Shown here one piece after another: positions 47,597-57,885 of a stretch of 64,000 bases of DNA. The position numbers were made by a program, and so were the translations under genes. The notes beneath the pieces were generated by a model that saw only the letters and a program-made list of their open reading frames with translations, made no database searches and was not told where the DNA came from. How positions within the stretch are numbered: position 1 is the stretch's first letter; each line of letters starts with the position of its first letter. Origin of the DNA: Variovorax paradoxus (GTDB taxonomy: Bacteria; Pseudomonadota; Gammaproteobacteria; Burkholderiales; Burkholderiaceae_C); assembly GCF_000834655.1 (NCBI RefSeq), contig NZ_JXQQ01000004.1, positions 28,380 through 92,379 on the forward strand. Direction: 5' to 3'.

Positions 47597-49156
47597 TTAC
47601 GAGTGACTGGGCAGGATGTTCAGCAGCGCGGCCGGCAGCTCGGCCTTCAGCGCCCACTGGCGCATGGCTTCGATGTCGGGAGCGAGGTAGCGGTCGCGTT
47701 CGAGGAAGGCGACGTTCTGGCGGATGCGGGCGAATTCGGCTTCGACCAGCGGCGAGCTCTTGAGCTTTCTCTTGAGCTCGATGCCTTGCGCGGCGGCCAT
47801 CGCCTCTATGCCGACGACAACGGCCGTGTTGTTGACCATGTCGCCCAGGCGGCGCGCGGCGAAGGTGGCCATCGAGACGTGATCTTCCTGGTTGGCCGAG
47901 GTGGGCAGGCTGTCGACGCTGGCGGGGTGCGCGAGCGACTTGTTCTCGGAGGCGAGCGCGGCGGCGGTGACCTGCGCGATCATGAAGCCGGAATTCAGGC
48001 CGCCATCGCGCACGAGGAACGGCGGCAGGCCCGAGAGGCCGGTGTCGAGCAGCAGCGCGATGCGGCGCTCGGCGATGGCGCCGACCTCGCTCACCGCGAG
48101 CGCAATGATGTCGGCCGCGAAGGCGACCGGCTCGGCGTGGAAGTTGCCGCCCGAGATCACCTCGCCGGTGTCGCAGAACACCAGCGGGTTGTCCGATGCC
48201 GCATTGGCTTCGATGACCAGCACGCGCGATGCATGCGCGAGGTTGTCCAGGCACGCGCCCATCACCTGCGGGATGCAGCGCACCGAGTACGGGTCTTGCA
48301 CGCGGCCGCAGTCGGCGTGCGAAGGGACGATCTCGCTGCCTTCGAGCAGCGTGCGCACGGCGCCGGCGACTGCGATCTGGCCGGGCTGGCCGCGTGCGGC
48401 ATGGATGCGTGCATCGAAGGGCTTGATCGAGCCCTGGATCGCTTCGAGCGACAGCGCGCCCGACATCAGCGCGGCGGCGAACACGTCTTCCGCTCCGAAG
48501 AGTCCGGCGAGCGCCAGCGCGGTCGACACCTGAGTGCCGTTGAGCAGCGCGAGGCCTTCCTTCGGCCCGAGCACGAAGGGTTCGAGGCCGATGCTGCGCA
48601 TCGCTTCGGCGCCGCTGACCGTCTTGCCGTCGGCCAGCGTCGCCTCGCCCTCGCCGATCAGCACGCAGGCCATGTGCGCGAGCGGCGCGAGGTCGCCCGA
48701 TGCGCCGACCGAACCCTTGCACGGAATGCTCGGCGTGACGCCTGCATTGAACAGCGCCAGCAGCGCATCGACCAGCGCGGGCCGCACGCCCGAGTGCCCG
48801 CGCGCCAGGCTCACCGCCTTGGCCGCGAGGATCATGCGCACCACCGGCGCGGCCAGCGGCTCGCCCGTGCCCACGCTGTGCGAAAGCACGAGGTTGCGCT
48901 GCAGTTCGGCCAGGTGGTCGTTGCCGATGCGCGTGCTCGCGAGCTTGCCGAAGCCGGTGTTGATGCCGTAGACAACCTGGTCGTTCTCGACGATGTGGCG
49001 CACCGCCGCTTCGGCCTCCGCCATGCCATCCAGCACCGACGGATCGAGCGCGAGCCGAACGCCGCCGGCCTGGATGCGCCGCAGCATCGCAAGGTCGACC
49101 TTGCCGGGCGTGAGGGTCAGGATGGCGTCGGAGGAAGCGGTGTGATGGCTTGGCAT
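47597..49156 (-). CDS. hutH: Histidine ammonia-lyase
   Basis: HutH removes ammonia from histidine to form urocanate. The 519-residue enzyme has the MIO-forming Ala152-Ser153-Gly154 in KGSVGASGDLAPLAH, and NTGFGKLASTRI, LSHSVGTGEPL and SANQEDHVSM. The start is the ATG at 49156 with an AGG ribosome-binding site; a TTG 18 nt upstream would lie inside the HutC box. The HutC-type operator sits directly before it. Confidence 0.97.
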   Translation of the reverse strand: MPSHHTASSDAILTLTPGKVDLAMLRRIQAGGVRLALDPSVLDGMAEAEAAVRHIVENDQVVYGINTGFGKLASTRIGNDHLAELQRNLVLSHSVGTGEPLAAPVVRMILAAKAVSLARGHSGVRPALVDALLALFNAGVTPSIPCKGSVGASGDLAPLAHMACVLIGEGEATLADGKTVSGAEAMRSIGLEPFVLGPKEGLALLNGTQVSTALALAGLFGAEDVFAAALMSGALSLEAIQGSIKPFDARIHAARGQPGQIAVAGAVRTLLEGSEIVPSHADCGRVQDPYSVRCIPQVMGACLDNLAHASRVLVIEANAASDNPLVFCDTGEVISGGNFHAEPVAFAADIIALAVSEVGAIAERRIALLLDTGLSGLPPFLVRDGGLNSGFMIAQVTAAALASENKSLAHPASVDSLPTSANQEDHVSMATFAARRLGDMVNNTAVVVGIEAMAAAQGIELKRKLKSSPLVEAEFARIRQNVAFLERDRYLAPDIEAMRQWALKAELPAALLNILPSHS

Positions 49157-49162
49157 GTGAAC

Positions 49163-49175
49163 CTGTCTATACAAG
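49163..49175. promoter_or_regulatory. HutC operator box A, before hutH
   Basis: On the minus strand this reads CTTGTATAGACAG and contains GTATAGAC, a match to the GTMTAKAC signature of HutC-subfamily GntR regulators. It lies just upstream of the hutH ribosome-binding site, between hutC and hutH. It would allow repression of hutH and downstream genes in the absence of urocanate. Confidence 0.8.
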
Positions 49176-49217
49176 TAGTTGCGAGAGATAACGATCGATC
49201 TGCAAAACGAAAAAGAG

Positions 49218-49955
49218 CTACCCGAAGCTCGGGTTGCCGTCGGCCTTGAAACGGCTGCCCAGGCTGTAGCGCGAAGCGGGATGCAGGCAGCGCACCCAGG
49301 TCACGGGCGTGTTGCGCGTCCAGGTGCGGCGCGTGAGCAGGAGGCAGGGGTCGGTGACTTCCATCGCGAGCCGCTCGGCCTGTTCGGCGTTGGGCAGCAC
49401 GGCATCGACGACGTGTTCGATCTGGTCGAAGGGCACGTTGCGCACCAGGTACTCGCTGGGCGGCACGGCGGTGAAGTCCTGCTCGAGGTAATCGGGCACG
49501 ACCTGCGGGTTGACGTAGCGCTCTTCGAGCTGCACCGGCGTGTCGTTCTCCAGGTGCAGGCAGGCGCTGTGGAACACGGAGTCGCCCGCGCGCAGGTCGA
49601 GCCACGCGGCCACGTCGGGCGAGGCGGCGATGCGCTCCACCGCGAGCATCTCGCAGCGGTAGTCGTGGCCGCGCTGGCGAATTTCGCTCGCGATGTTGGC
49701 GATCTGCAGCAGCGTCGATTGCGGCTTGTTCTCGGCCACGAAGCTGCCCACGCCGGCCACGCGCACGATGCGGCCCTGCTCCACCAGTTCGCGCAGCGCG
49801 CGGTTCACCGTCATGCGCGCCATGCCGAACTGCGCGACCAGCTCGTGCTCCGAGGGCAGGCGGTGGCCGGGCGGCCAGGTGCCGTCCTGGATCTTGCGGG
49901 AGATGTGGTCCTTGACTTGCGCGTAGAGCGCGAGGGTGGGCAGGTCGCGTTTCAT
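49218..49955 (-). CDS. hutC: Histidine utilisation repressor HutC (GntR family)
   Basis: The 245-residue repressor has a GntR winged helix (YAQVKDHISRKIQDGTWPPG, RLPSEHELVAQFGMARMTVN) and a C-terminal UTRA domain (SACLHLENDTPVQLEERYVN, PSEYLVRNVPFDQIEHVVDA). Urocanate is the known inducer for this family. It is encoded 61 bp upstream of hutH and 10 bp downstream of the ABC ATPase gene. Three boxes with its subfamily's consensus are present: one before hutH and two upstream of the transporter operon. Confidence 0.95.
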   Translation of the reverse strand: MKRDLPTLALYAQVKDHISRKIQDGTWPPGHRLPSEHELVAQFGMARMTVNRALRELVEQGRIVRVAGVGSFVAENKPQSTLLQIANIASEIRQRGHDYRCEMLAVERIAASPDVAAWLDLRAGDSVFHSACLHLENDTPVQLEERYVNPQVVPDYLEQDFTAVPPSEYLVRNVPFDQIEHVVDAVLPNAEQAERLAMEVTDPCLLLTRRTWTRNTPVTWVRCLHPASRYSLGSRFKADGNPSFG

Positions 49956-49965
49956 CGTACGGCGT

Positions 49966-50744
<779 letters not shown>

Positions 50745-50760
<16 letters not shown>

Positions 50761-51623
50761 GCAAAGAGGCGGCGGTTCAGCGCCTTGAAAGCGAAGTCGG
50801 AGAGGAGGCCGATGACGCCGATCACGATGATCCCGAAGATGATCTGCCCGGTGTTCAGGAGCGCCTGGCTGTCGGTGATCATGTGGCCGATGCCCGAGGA
50901 CGAGCCGATCAGCTCCGCCACGATCACGTAGGTCCATGCCCAGCCGAGCACAAGGCGCAGCGTTTCGGCGATACCCGGCGCGGCGCCCGGAATGAGCACG
51001 CGCGCGACGATGCCGCGGCTGTTCGCGCCGAGGGTGTACGCCGCTTCGACGAGGTCGCGCCGAGCGCCGCCCACGGTGACGGCCACCATCAGCACGATCT
51101 GGAAGAACGAGCCGATGAAGATCACCAGCAGCTTCTGCATTTCGCCCAGGCCCGCCCAGAGAATGAGCAGCGGAATGAAGGCCGACGCCGGCAGGTAGCG
51201 GCAGAAAGAGACGAAGGGCTCGAAGAAGGCCTCGACGGTTTTCCACGTGCCCATCGCGATGCCCAGCGGCACCGCGAAGACGGCGGCGAGCAGGAAGCCG
51301 CCGAACACGCGCCACACGGTCATGCCGATGTCGCCGATGAAGCCGTATTCGGTGAAGAGGAGCCAGCCCTCCTTGACCATGGTGGGCGGGCTCGCAAGGA
51401 AGGTCGGCGAAACGAAGCCGCCGAGCGTGGCGAGCGACCACACGAGCACGAACACGACGAAGAAACCGAGCCCCAGCAGCACGCGCGCACGGGCGCCGAT
51501 GGGTTCGAGCGGCGCGAACGCGCGGCGGCGCACGGGCGCCACGGCGGGTGGAGGTGACACGGCGCCCGCCGATGCCGCGCGGGGCGGCACCTGGGGCAGC
51601 GTCTTACTTGACGTAGCTTGCAT
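50745..51623 (-). CDS. ABC transporter permease (SsuC/TauC type), hut-linked
   Basis: This 292-residue permease has about six hydrophobic helices and the EAA-type loop EAAYTLGANSRGIVARVLIP, followed by GAAPGIAETLRLVLGWAW. The first 35 residues are Pro/Ala/Arg-rich and cytoplasmic. Its start overlaps the binding-protein gene by 20 bp and its end overlaps the ATPase gene. The three genes are therefore translationally linked. Confidence 0.92.
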
Positions 51624-52575
51624 CGAAGGTGACTGCGTAGTCTTCAGGGGCCTTGCGGATCACGCCGGCCTCCAGCAGGATCGCCGCGGCTTCCTTCATG
51701 AAGGTGGTGAGTTCGCCGGCGAAGAACTTCTGGTTGGCCGCCTTGTCCTGCCAGCGCAGGTACGCCGACGACTTGGCGAACTGCTCGCCGCTCTGCTTGA
51801 CGGCCGAGCCCATGAGTTCGTTCGACTTGGCCGGGTCGGCCTTGATCATGTCCAGCGCATCGAAGTACGACTTGGTGAGCGCGGCGGCGGCCTTGGGGTT
51901 GGCCTTGAGCCAGGTGGGCGCGCAGCCGACGGTGTCCATCACCATCGGGTAGTCGAGCGTGGTGGCCAGGATCTTGCCGGCCGCCGGGTTGGCGCGCACG
52001 GTCGAGAGGTAGGGCTCGTAGGTCATGGCGGCGTCGTTCTGGCCGGCCACGAACGCCTGGGCGGCAGGCTGCGGCTCGAGCGAGACAACCTTCACGTCCT
52101 TCAGGCTCATGCCGTTCTTGCTGAGCATCCAGGCCAGGCCGAAGTACGGCGCGGTGCCGGGCGCGCTCACGCCGATGGACTTGCCCTTGAGGTCGGCGAA
52201 GGTCTTCACGTCGTTGCGCACCGCGATGCCGTCGGCACCGTAGGACTTGTCCATCTGGAAGATCTGCACGATCGGCACGCCATTGGCGTTCCAGGCCACG
52301 TGCGTTTCCACCGTGGTGGCGGCGCACTGGATGGCGCCCGAGGCCAGGGCCAGGTGGCGGTCCTTCTGGGGGATCATCTTTAGTTCGACGTCCAGGCCGT
52401 TCTTCTTGAAGATGCCGGCCTTGTCGGCCAGCGAGAGCGGCGCAAAGCCGGTCCAGCCGGACATGCCGAGCGAGATCTTCGTGTCCTGGGCGGCGGCCGT
52501 GCCGGCCATGCCTGCTGCACATGCACCTGCTGCCAGCAGCGAAGCGATTTTCACAACTAGCGTCTTCTTGACCAT
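51604..52575 (-). CDS. ABC transporter substrate-binding protein (NMT1/SsuA-like), hut-linked
   Basis: The 323-residue periplasmic protein has a signal peptide ([20 protein letters not shown]) and an NMT1-like fold: [40 protein letters not shown] and [20 protein letters not shown]. It is the first gene of the transporter-hutC-hutH-hutU series. Two HutC boxes lie 92-171 bp upstream, so it is a probable member of the hut regulon. The ligand has not been shown for this subfamily. Confidence 0.9.
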   Translation of the reverse strand: MVKKTLVVKIASLLAAGACAAGMAGTAAAQDTKISLGMSGWTGFAPLSLADKAGIFKKNGLDVELKMIPQKDRHLALASGAIQCAATTVETHVAWNANGVPIVQIFQMDKSYGADGIAVRNDVKTFADLKGKSIGVSAPGTAPYFGLAWMLSKNGMSLKDVKVVSLEPQPAAQAFVAGQNDAAMTYEPYLSTVRANPAAGKILATTLDYPMVMDTVGCAPTWLKANPKAAAALTKSYFDALDMIKADPAKSNELMGSAVKQSGEQFAKSSAYLRWQDKAANQKFFAGELTTFMKEAAAILLEAGVIRKAPEDYAVTFDASYVK

Positions 52576-52666
52576 GGGTACTCCTGGTTCCGTTTCTTGA
52601 GATGGCTCGGCGGTGCGCCCCGGTGGCCGGGCTGCGCGCGCCTCGCATTGTTGCCAAGCGCCCCAA

Positions 52667-52680
52667 CTTGTATATACAGG
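52667..52680. promoter_or_regulatory. HutC operator box B, upstream of transporter
   Basis: CTTGTATATACAGG contains the perfect palindrome TGTATATACA, including GTATATAC (GTMTAKAC). It lies 92-105 bp upstream of the binding-protein ATG in the divergent gap with recQ. Confidence 0.8.
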
Positions 52681-52733
52681 ATAACCCGGGAGGGTCGTTT
52701 CGGTGCATTTCTTCAGGAAGATGCACCAGATTG

Positions 52734-52746
52734 CTGTCTAGACAAG
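52734..52746. promoter_or_regulatory. HutC operator box C, transporter-recQ gap
   Basis: The box reads CTTGTCTAGACAG on the minus strand, with the perfect palindrome TGTCTAGACA and GTCTAGAC (GTMTAKAC). It lies 67 bp from box B, centre to centre. The two boxes could support cooperative binding or looping by a dimeric HutC. The 300-bp gap (52576-52875) holds no other evident gene. Confidence 0.75.
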
Positions 52747-52875
52747 AAAGGCGGCGGGACGGGGGTCACCATTGCAAAGCTCGTGCCACAGTCATCTCCG
52801 GGTTGCTGGGGGACAATCGACGCCTCCCCCGCCAGCCCGCCCCCCATCCCCTCCCGACGTCCGCCTCCGCCGCCC

Positions 52876-54771
52876 GTGTCCTCTCTCGCACCCCATCCCC
52901 TCGACGCCCCCGGCAGCAGCACCGCACCGGCCGAAATCCTCCACGAAGTCTTCGGCTATTCGCAGTTCCGCGGTGCCCAGCAGGACATCGTCGATCACGT
53001 GGTGGGCGGCGGCGACGCGCTGGTGCTGATGCCCACGGGCGGCGGCAAGTCGCTCTGCTACCAGATCCCGGCCATCGCGCGCCAGCGCGCGGGGCGCGGC
53101 GTTGCGGTGGTGGTGTCGCCGCTGATCGCGCTGATGCACGACCAGGTCGGCGCGCTGCACGAGGCGGGGGTGAATGCGGCGTTCCTCAATTCCACGCTCG
53201 ACTGGGAACAGACGCAGGACGTGGAGCGCCGCATGCTGCGCGGCGAGATCACGCTGCTCTACGCGGCGCCCGAGCGCGTGAACACGCCGCGGTTCCTGTC
53301 GCAGCTCGATTCGCTCAAGGAGCGCGGCAAGCTGTCGCTGTTCGCGATCGACGAGGCGCATTGCGTGAGCCAGTGGGGCCACGACTTCCGTCCCGAGTAC
53401 CGCGCGCTCACCGTGCTGCACGAGCGCTACGCGGGCGTGCCGCGCATCGCGCTCACTGCCACGGCCGATGCGCTCACGCGCGCCGACATCGTCGAGCGGC
53501 TGCAGCTGGAAGAAGCGCGCCAGTTCGTCTCCAGCTTCGACCGGCCGAACATCCGCTACACCATCGTCGAGAAGAAGGACGCGACCACGCAGCTCCTGCG
53601 CTTCATCGAGCGCGAGCACGAAGGCGATGCGGGCGTGGTCTATTGCCAGTCGCGCAAGCGCGTGGAAGACCTCGCGACGACGCTGCAGGGCGCAGGCATC
53701 AACGCCCTGCCGTACCACGCGGGCCTGGACGCCGCGGTGCGCCAGAAGCACCAGGACCGGTTCCTGCGCGAAGAAGGCATCGTGATGGTCGCGACCATCG
53801 CATTCGGGATGGGCATCGACAAGCCCGACGTGCGCTTCGTCGGCCACCTGGACATGCCCAAGAACATCGAGGGCTACTACCAGGAAACCGGCCGCGCCGG
53901 CCGCGACGGCGCCCCGGCCGATGCCTGGATGACCTACGGCCTGAACGACGTGGTCAACCAGCGCCGCATGATCGACGAGAGCCCGGCGGGCGAAGAGTTC
54001 AAGCAGGTGATGCGCGGCAAGCTCGACGCCCTGCTCTCGCTCGCCGAGGCGAGCGACTGCCGGCGCGTGCGTCTCCTGGGCTACTTCGGCGAGAAGAGCA
54101 CGCCCTGCGGCAACTGCGACAACTGCCTGAACCCGCCGCAGGTGTGGGACGGCACCGATGCCGCGCGCAAGCTGCTGAGCACCATCTACCGCGTGCAGCA
54201 GCTGAGCGGCATCAGCTTCGGCGCGGGGCACATCATGGACATCCTGCGCGGCAAGGAGACCGAGAAGGTCAAGCAGTTCGGCCACGAGCGCATCAGCACC
54301 TTCGGGCTGGGCGCGGAGTTCAGCGAGGTGCAGTTGCGCGGCGTGCTGCGCCAGTTGATCGCCACGGGCGCGCTGGCGGTCGATGCGGAGGCGTTCAACA
54401 CGCTCAAGCTCACCGAAGGCTCGCGCGCGGTGCTCAAGGGCGAGGCGGCGGTGACGCTGCGCGAGTCGATCTCGTCACCGGCCGAGCGCAAGACGCGTCG
54501 CGAGAAAGTCGCCAAGGGGGCGCCCTCGCCAGCTGCCGCCAAGCTCGACGACACCGGAAAGAAGCGCTTCGAGGCCCTCAAGGCCTGGCGCGGCGAGGTG
54601 GCCAAGGAGCACAACCTGCCGGCCTACGTGATCTTTCACGATGCCACGCTGGCGTCGATCGCCGAGCGCGCTCCGGCGACGCTCGAGGACCTGCAGGGCA
54701 TCAGCGGCATCGGCACCAAGAAGCTCGAGGCTTATGGTGCCGAGGTGCTGCGCGTGTGCTCGGCGTTCTGA
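52876..54771 (+). CDS. recQ: ATP-dependent DNA helicase RecQ
   Basis: RecQ unwinds DNA 3'-5' in recombination and repair. The 631-residue protein has Walker A PTGGGKS, the DEAHC motif ([20 protein letters not shown]), helicase motif [12 protein letters not shown] and a zinc-binding CGNCDNC. The RQC winged helix follows, and a C-terminal HRDC domain covers about residues 550-630 ([38 protein letters not shown]). The start is the GTG at 52876 because no ATG fits; the longer upstream reading passes through the HutC boxes and is Pro-rich. It is divergent from the hut transporter. Confidence 0.95.
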   Translation: MSSLAPHPLDAPGSSTAPAEILHEVFGYSQFRGAQQDIVDHVVGGGDALVLMPTGGGKSLCYQIPAIARQRAGRGVAVVVSPLIALMHDQVGALHEAGVNAAFLNSTLDWEQTQDVERRMLRGEITLLYAAPERVNTPRFLSQLDSLKERGKLSLFAIDEAHCVSQWGHDFRPEYRALTVLHERYAGVPRIALTATADALTRADIVERLQLEEARQFVSSFDRPNIRYTIVEKKDATTQLLRFIEREHEGDAGVVYCQSRKRVEDLATTLQGAGINALPYHAGLDAAVRQKHQDRFLREEGIVMVATIAFGMGIDKPDVRFVGHLDMPKNIEGYYQETGRAGRDGAPADAWMTYGLNDVVNQRRMIDESPAGEEFKQVMRGKLDALLSLAEASDCRRVRLLGYFGEKSTPCGNCDNCLNPPQVWDGTDAARKLLSTIYRVQQLSGISFGAGHIMDILRGKETEKVKQFGHERISTFGLGAEFSEVQLRGVLRQLIATGALAVDAEAFNTLKLTEGSRAVLKGEAAVTLRESISSPAERKTRREKVAKGAPSPAAAKLDDTGKKRFEALKAWRGEVAKEHNLPAYVIFHDATLASIAERAPATLEDLQGISGIGTKKLEAYGAEVLRVCSAF

Positions 54772-54772
54772 A

Positions 54773-54832
54773 GGGCTCTCCCCCCAGGCTTCGCGCACTT
54801 TGGTGGCGAAGCCGGTTCCGCGGTGTTCCCTT
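54773..54832. repeat. Truncated type B repeat after recQ
   Basis: The segment ctctccccccaggcttcgcg, cactttggtggcgaagccgg and ttccgcggtgttccctt is a shortened copy of the 2971-3075 element. The central hairpin has been deleted. It lies between the converging recQ and nucleoside hydrolase genes. Confidence 0.7.
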
Positions 54833-54838
54833 GCGCGT

Positions 54839-56023
54839 TCAGTTCGTGGCTGCGGGCAGGGTGATCGGCACGGGCCGCGTGAGCAGGTCGATGAAGAGTT
54901 CGAAGAAGCGCGCGTTGTCGAAGCGCTGCACCACCGTCATCTTCTGCAGCGTCGGGCCCGCGGGCTGCGAGGCGTAGCCGATCGAGCGGCCGTTGTCGGC
55001 GGCGCCCGGCTTGGCCACCACGTCGACGTAGCGCTCCACCGTCCTGGTCGCGTAGGTCGGGTCGATCAGGTAGGCGAGCGTGAGGGTGTCCCAGATGTTC
55101 TGCGTGTAGTCGGGGTTGTTCTCGAAGCCGTTCGTGCCGCTGAAGCCATAGCCGTTGAGCTTGCGGAACACCTCGGTCACGGCGGTCGGCTTGGCCGGGT
55201 GGGCGATGCGGTCGTACACCGGCTTGGTGAGGAACACGGTGTCGGTCACGTCCAGCGGCACGATCACCTGCGGAATGGGCAGGCGCACCACGAACTGCGC
55301 AGCATCGGGGTCGAACCACCAGTTGAACTCGGCCGCCTTGGTGGTGTTGCCCGGCACGTCGACGGCGCCGCCCATGTAGATGATCTTCTTGATCAGCGGC
55401 ACGATGTCGGGGCTCTTCTTCACCGCGAGCGCGATGTTGGTGAGCGGGCCGATGGCCAGGATGGTGACCTCGTTCGGATTGGCTTTGACGGTGTCGATGA
55501 TGAAGTCGACCGCGCTCTTGCGCTGCACCAGCGTGCGGGCGGCAAAGCCGTCGGGCGAGGGCTTGAGGTCCGCGTCGGTCTTGGGCTCGGGGCCGCTCCA
55601 GGCGCCCAGGTAGCCGTCGCCGCCTGCACCAGCGGCCATTTCGGCCTCGACGTCCGCAAAGGTGTGATTGAGCGCGTAGTTCTCGCCCACGTACACGCCG
55701 ATGCGGTCGCCCACCCCGAGCCGCTCGACCGACATCAGCGCATCGGCCACGCCCTGCTTGAGCCACTGGTTGCCCGAGACCACGCTGATGCCCATGACCT
55801 GGACCTTGCCCTGCGCCTGAAGCTGCGCGGCCATGACGCCGAGCTGGCCGTCGTCGCTCATGGTGTTGTAGTCGCTGTCGATGATGATCTTGTGCGCGGG
55901 CGGCGGCGCCGCGCCGAAGCCGGGCGCGAGCCCGATGCCGCCGTTGCCGTCGCCGCCGCCACCGCAACCCGCAAGCACGGCGACGACGATGAGGGTGAAC
56001 ACCGTCCGGATCCATTTGCGCAT
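54839..56023 (-). CDS. Nucleoside hydrolase-family lipoprotein
   Basis: The 394-residue protein has a lipoprotein signal with lipobox VLAGC, a Gly-rich linker and an inosine-uridine hydrolase domain. That domain has the metal-binding IIDSDYNTMSDDGQLGVMAA (the family's D-x-D-x-x-x-D-D), a TILAIGPLTNIALAV segment and IYMGGAVDVPGNTT. The family cleaves N-glycosidic bonds of nucleosides. Anchoring to the membrane on the periplasmic side suggests extracytoplasmic nucleoside scavenging. Upstream lies a double LacI-type palindrome. The DSDYN form differs from the common DTDPG. Confidence 0.88.
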   Translation of the reverse strand: MRKWIRTVFTLIVVAVLAGCGGGGDGNGGIGLAPGFGAAPPPAHKIIIDSDYNTMSDDGQLGVMAAQLQAQGKVQVMGISVVSGNQWLKQGVADALMSVERLGVGDRIGVYVGENYALNHTFADVEAEMAAGAGGDGYLGAWSGPEPKTDADLKPSPDGFAARTLVQRKSAVDFIIDTVKANPNEVTILAIGPLTNIALAVKKSPDIVPLIKKIIYMGGAVDVPGNTTKAAEFNWWFDPDAAQFVVRLPIPQVIVPLDVTDTVFLTKPVYDRIAHPAKPTAVTEVFRKLNGYGFSGTNGFENNPDYTQNIWDTLTLAYLIDPTYATRTVERYVDVVAKPGAADNGRSIGYASQPAGPTLQKMTVVQRFDNARFFELFIDLLTRPVPITLPAATN

Positions 56024-56069
56024 CTGCTTCTCCTAAGAATTTGGTTTCCCAGTCGAGGACACTGGAATA

Positions 56070-56103
56070 CAAACGTTTGCGCAAAGGTTTGCGCAAACGT
56101 TTG
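56070..56103. promoter_or_regulatory. Double LacI-type operator before nucleoside hydrolase
   Basis: A symmetric 34-bp block runs CAAACGTTTG (56070-56079), TTTGCGCAAA (56076-56085), gg, TTTGCGCAAA (56088-56097), CAAACGTTTG (56094-56103). CAAACGTTTG with a central CG is the classic half-turn of LacI/GalR-family operators. The block lies 47-80 bp upstream of the start. No LacI-family gene is in the window. Confidence 0.8.
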
Positions 56104-56162
56104 CCAAACTCTAAGGGCCGAAGCCCACGCATGGCAAGGTGCTGTGGCTAGGGGTTTTCCGC

Positions 56163-56183
56163 GGGGCCGCGCGAGGCGGCCCC
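56163..56183 (-). terminator. GC-rich hairpin after S41 protease gene
   Basis: GGGGCCGC and GCGGCCCC form an 8-bp stem with a 5-nt loop, 19 bp downstream of the S41 gene stop on the minus strand. No strong T tract follows. It probably limits readthrough into the nucleoside hydrolase gene. Confidence 0.5.
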
Positions 56184-56201
56184 GGTATCTGTCGACTCCT
56201 G

Positions 56202-57836
56202 TCAGCCCGCGGTCGGCGGCAGGTCGATCAGCCGGTTCTCGCGCAGCGGCGAGCGGTTCAGGAGGGCCGGCTGCTCTTCCTCGGGCGCGGCCTCAACCTT
56301 GTCCAGGCCGGTGCCCGGCGCGGCCTTGGCCGATGCCGTGGGCACCGGACACGCGCCGGCGTTTCGCAGCGCGAGCGCCGCAGCAAGCCGCGCCTCGGCG
56401 GGGTCGCCCAATTGGTGGCTGAAGTCGTCGGCCACGGTGCAGTTCGCGTTGGGCGCGAAGCCGTCGCCGTAGTCGCCGAAGCCCGCCTGGTTCACGCCCT
56501 TGAACTGGATCGCGAAGTAGGTGGTGCCGCAGTTGTCCTGCGGGTAGAAGCCGTAGGGCTTTCCGCAGGTGGTGCCGCCCACGAGGTTGACCGTGACGCC
56601 GATGCCGCGCAGGCTGTTGATGACCGACTCGCTGGCCGAGCAGGTGTCGGGGCTGGTCAGCACGGTGACGCGCGAGAGGCCGAGCGTGGGCAGCGGCTGG
56701 TTGGTGCGGCTGGTGCCCAGGAACGGCGTGAGGGCCTGCGCGAGCGTGAGGCGGAACGGGTTCTTGTCGTTGAAGCTCAGCAACTCGAAGGTCTTGCCCG
56801 CCGTCTGGCTGGGCCCAGCCACCATGTAGGCCAGCCGGCTCGCAATGTTGAGCTGGCCGCCGCCGTTGTAGCGCATGTCGAGCACCAGGTCCTGGATGCC
56901 GTCGCCCTTGAGCTGGTTCACCGCCGCGATGAGCTGCGCCTCGGAGGTGGTGATGTGGTCGTTGAACTGCAGGTAGCCCACCCGGTTGCCCGGATCTCCG
57001 ATGGTCTTGACGTTCTGCACCGGCGTGCGGGTGACGTTGGCCGCGGTGAGCTCCAGGGTGCGCGTCGCGCCGTCCTGCTCCAGCTTGAAGGTGTGCTTCT
57101 CGCCGGCCGCCTGCGGCGAGAGGCCGCGGTTGATCACGGTCGTGTTGGTGCTGTTGAGCACGTCGATGCCGTCGATCTCGAGGATCCGCGCACCGCGCGC
57201 GATGCCTTGGGCCGCGGCAGGCGAGCTGGAGTGCGGCTCGACGAAGGCCACGCGCAGGTCGCGGTTCGGCCGGGAGCTGCGCAAGAATGCGAACTCGATC
57301 CCGTAGCCCGGCGAGATGCCGGCATTGGAGAGCTGGCGATACACCTCGGTGTCGTAGACGTAGTGGAAGCGGTCCTTCGCCCGGCCCGAGGGCGCGGTGG
57401 TGGCCGGCGTCTTGAGCACGTTGAAGAAGGCGACGGGGGTCGCGTAATCGGCCGCCTTGAGCGTGGCCGGCACCTCGTTGTACCAAAGGTAGGTTTCGTC
57501 GATCCAGCTGCGCACCCAGGTCTTCTCGTTGTCGACGGTGCCCGCGGTGTCGGGGTAGGCACTCCCGGTTTCGGGATTGATGCCGCGGCGCGGCGCGGCG
57601 CACAGGCCCGCAACCTCCGAAGAGGGAACGAGGCCGCCGCCTCCGCTGCCGCCGTCGGTGGGCGGATTGACGACGGGTGGCGGCCCGCCGACGATTGGAA
57701 AGCCGCCGCCGCCTCCTCCTCCACCCCCGCCACCACCGCCGCAGCCCGCCAGCAGGCCGGCTACGACGAGCGCCGCCGCCGCGGCACACGCGCCGGGACG
57801 CGGCAGCTGCCGCAGGTCTGTATTGCGAAAGCCCAT
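56202..57836 (-). CDS. S41-family peptidase lipoprotein
   Basis: The 544-residue protein has a lipoprotein signal (VVAGLLAGCG) followed by a run of 13 glycines and a Pro/Gly linker, then a PDZ domain (GARILEIDGIDVLNSTNTTV). The C-terminal tail-specific protease domain contains VGYLQFNDHITTSEAQLIAA, QDLVLDMRYNGGGQLNIASR and VTVLTSPDTCSASESVINSL, the Ser of which is the expected nucleophile. It is anchored in the envelope, probably facing the periplasm. Substrates are unknown. The start is the ATG at 57836; an in-frame ATG 33 nt upstream is possible. Confidence 0.88.
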   Translation of the reverse strand: MGFRNTDLRQLPRPGACAAAAALVVAGLLAGCGGGGGGGGGGGGGFPIVGGPPPVVNPPTDGGSGGGGLVPSSEVAGLCAAPRRGINPETGSAYPDTAGTVDNEKTWVRSWIDETYLWYNEVPATLKAADYATPVAFFNVLKTPATTAPSGRAKDRFHYVYDTEVYRQLSNAGISPGYGIEFAFLRSSRPNRDLRVAFVEPHSSSPAAAQGIARGARILEIDGIDVLNSTNTTVINRGLSPQAAGEKHTFKLEQDGATRTLELTAANVTRTPVQNVKTIGDPGNRVGYLQFNDHITTSEAQLIAAVNQLKGDGIQDLVLDMRYNGGGQLNIASRLAYMVAGPSQTAGKTFELLSFNDKNPFRLTLAQALTPFLGTSRTNQPLPTLGLSRVTVLTSPDTCSASESVINSLRGIGVTVNLVGGTTCGKPYGFYPQDNCGTTYFAIQFKGVNQAGFGDYGDGFAPNANCTVADDFSHQLGDPAEARLAAALALRNAGACPVPTASAKAAPGTGLDKVEAAPEEEQPALLNRSPLRENRLIDLPPTAG

Positions 57837-57885
57837 GGATGTCCTCCTCGTGCCCGCGACGGCGGACACCCCCGTTTGTTGATCT

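Noticed and set aside
52597..52875. N-terminal extension of RecQ by 93 residues
   Set aside because: This stretch contains HutC boxes and a Pro-rich translation. RecQ homologues start near the GTG at 52876.
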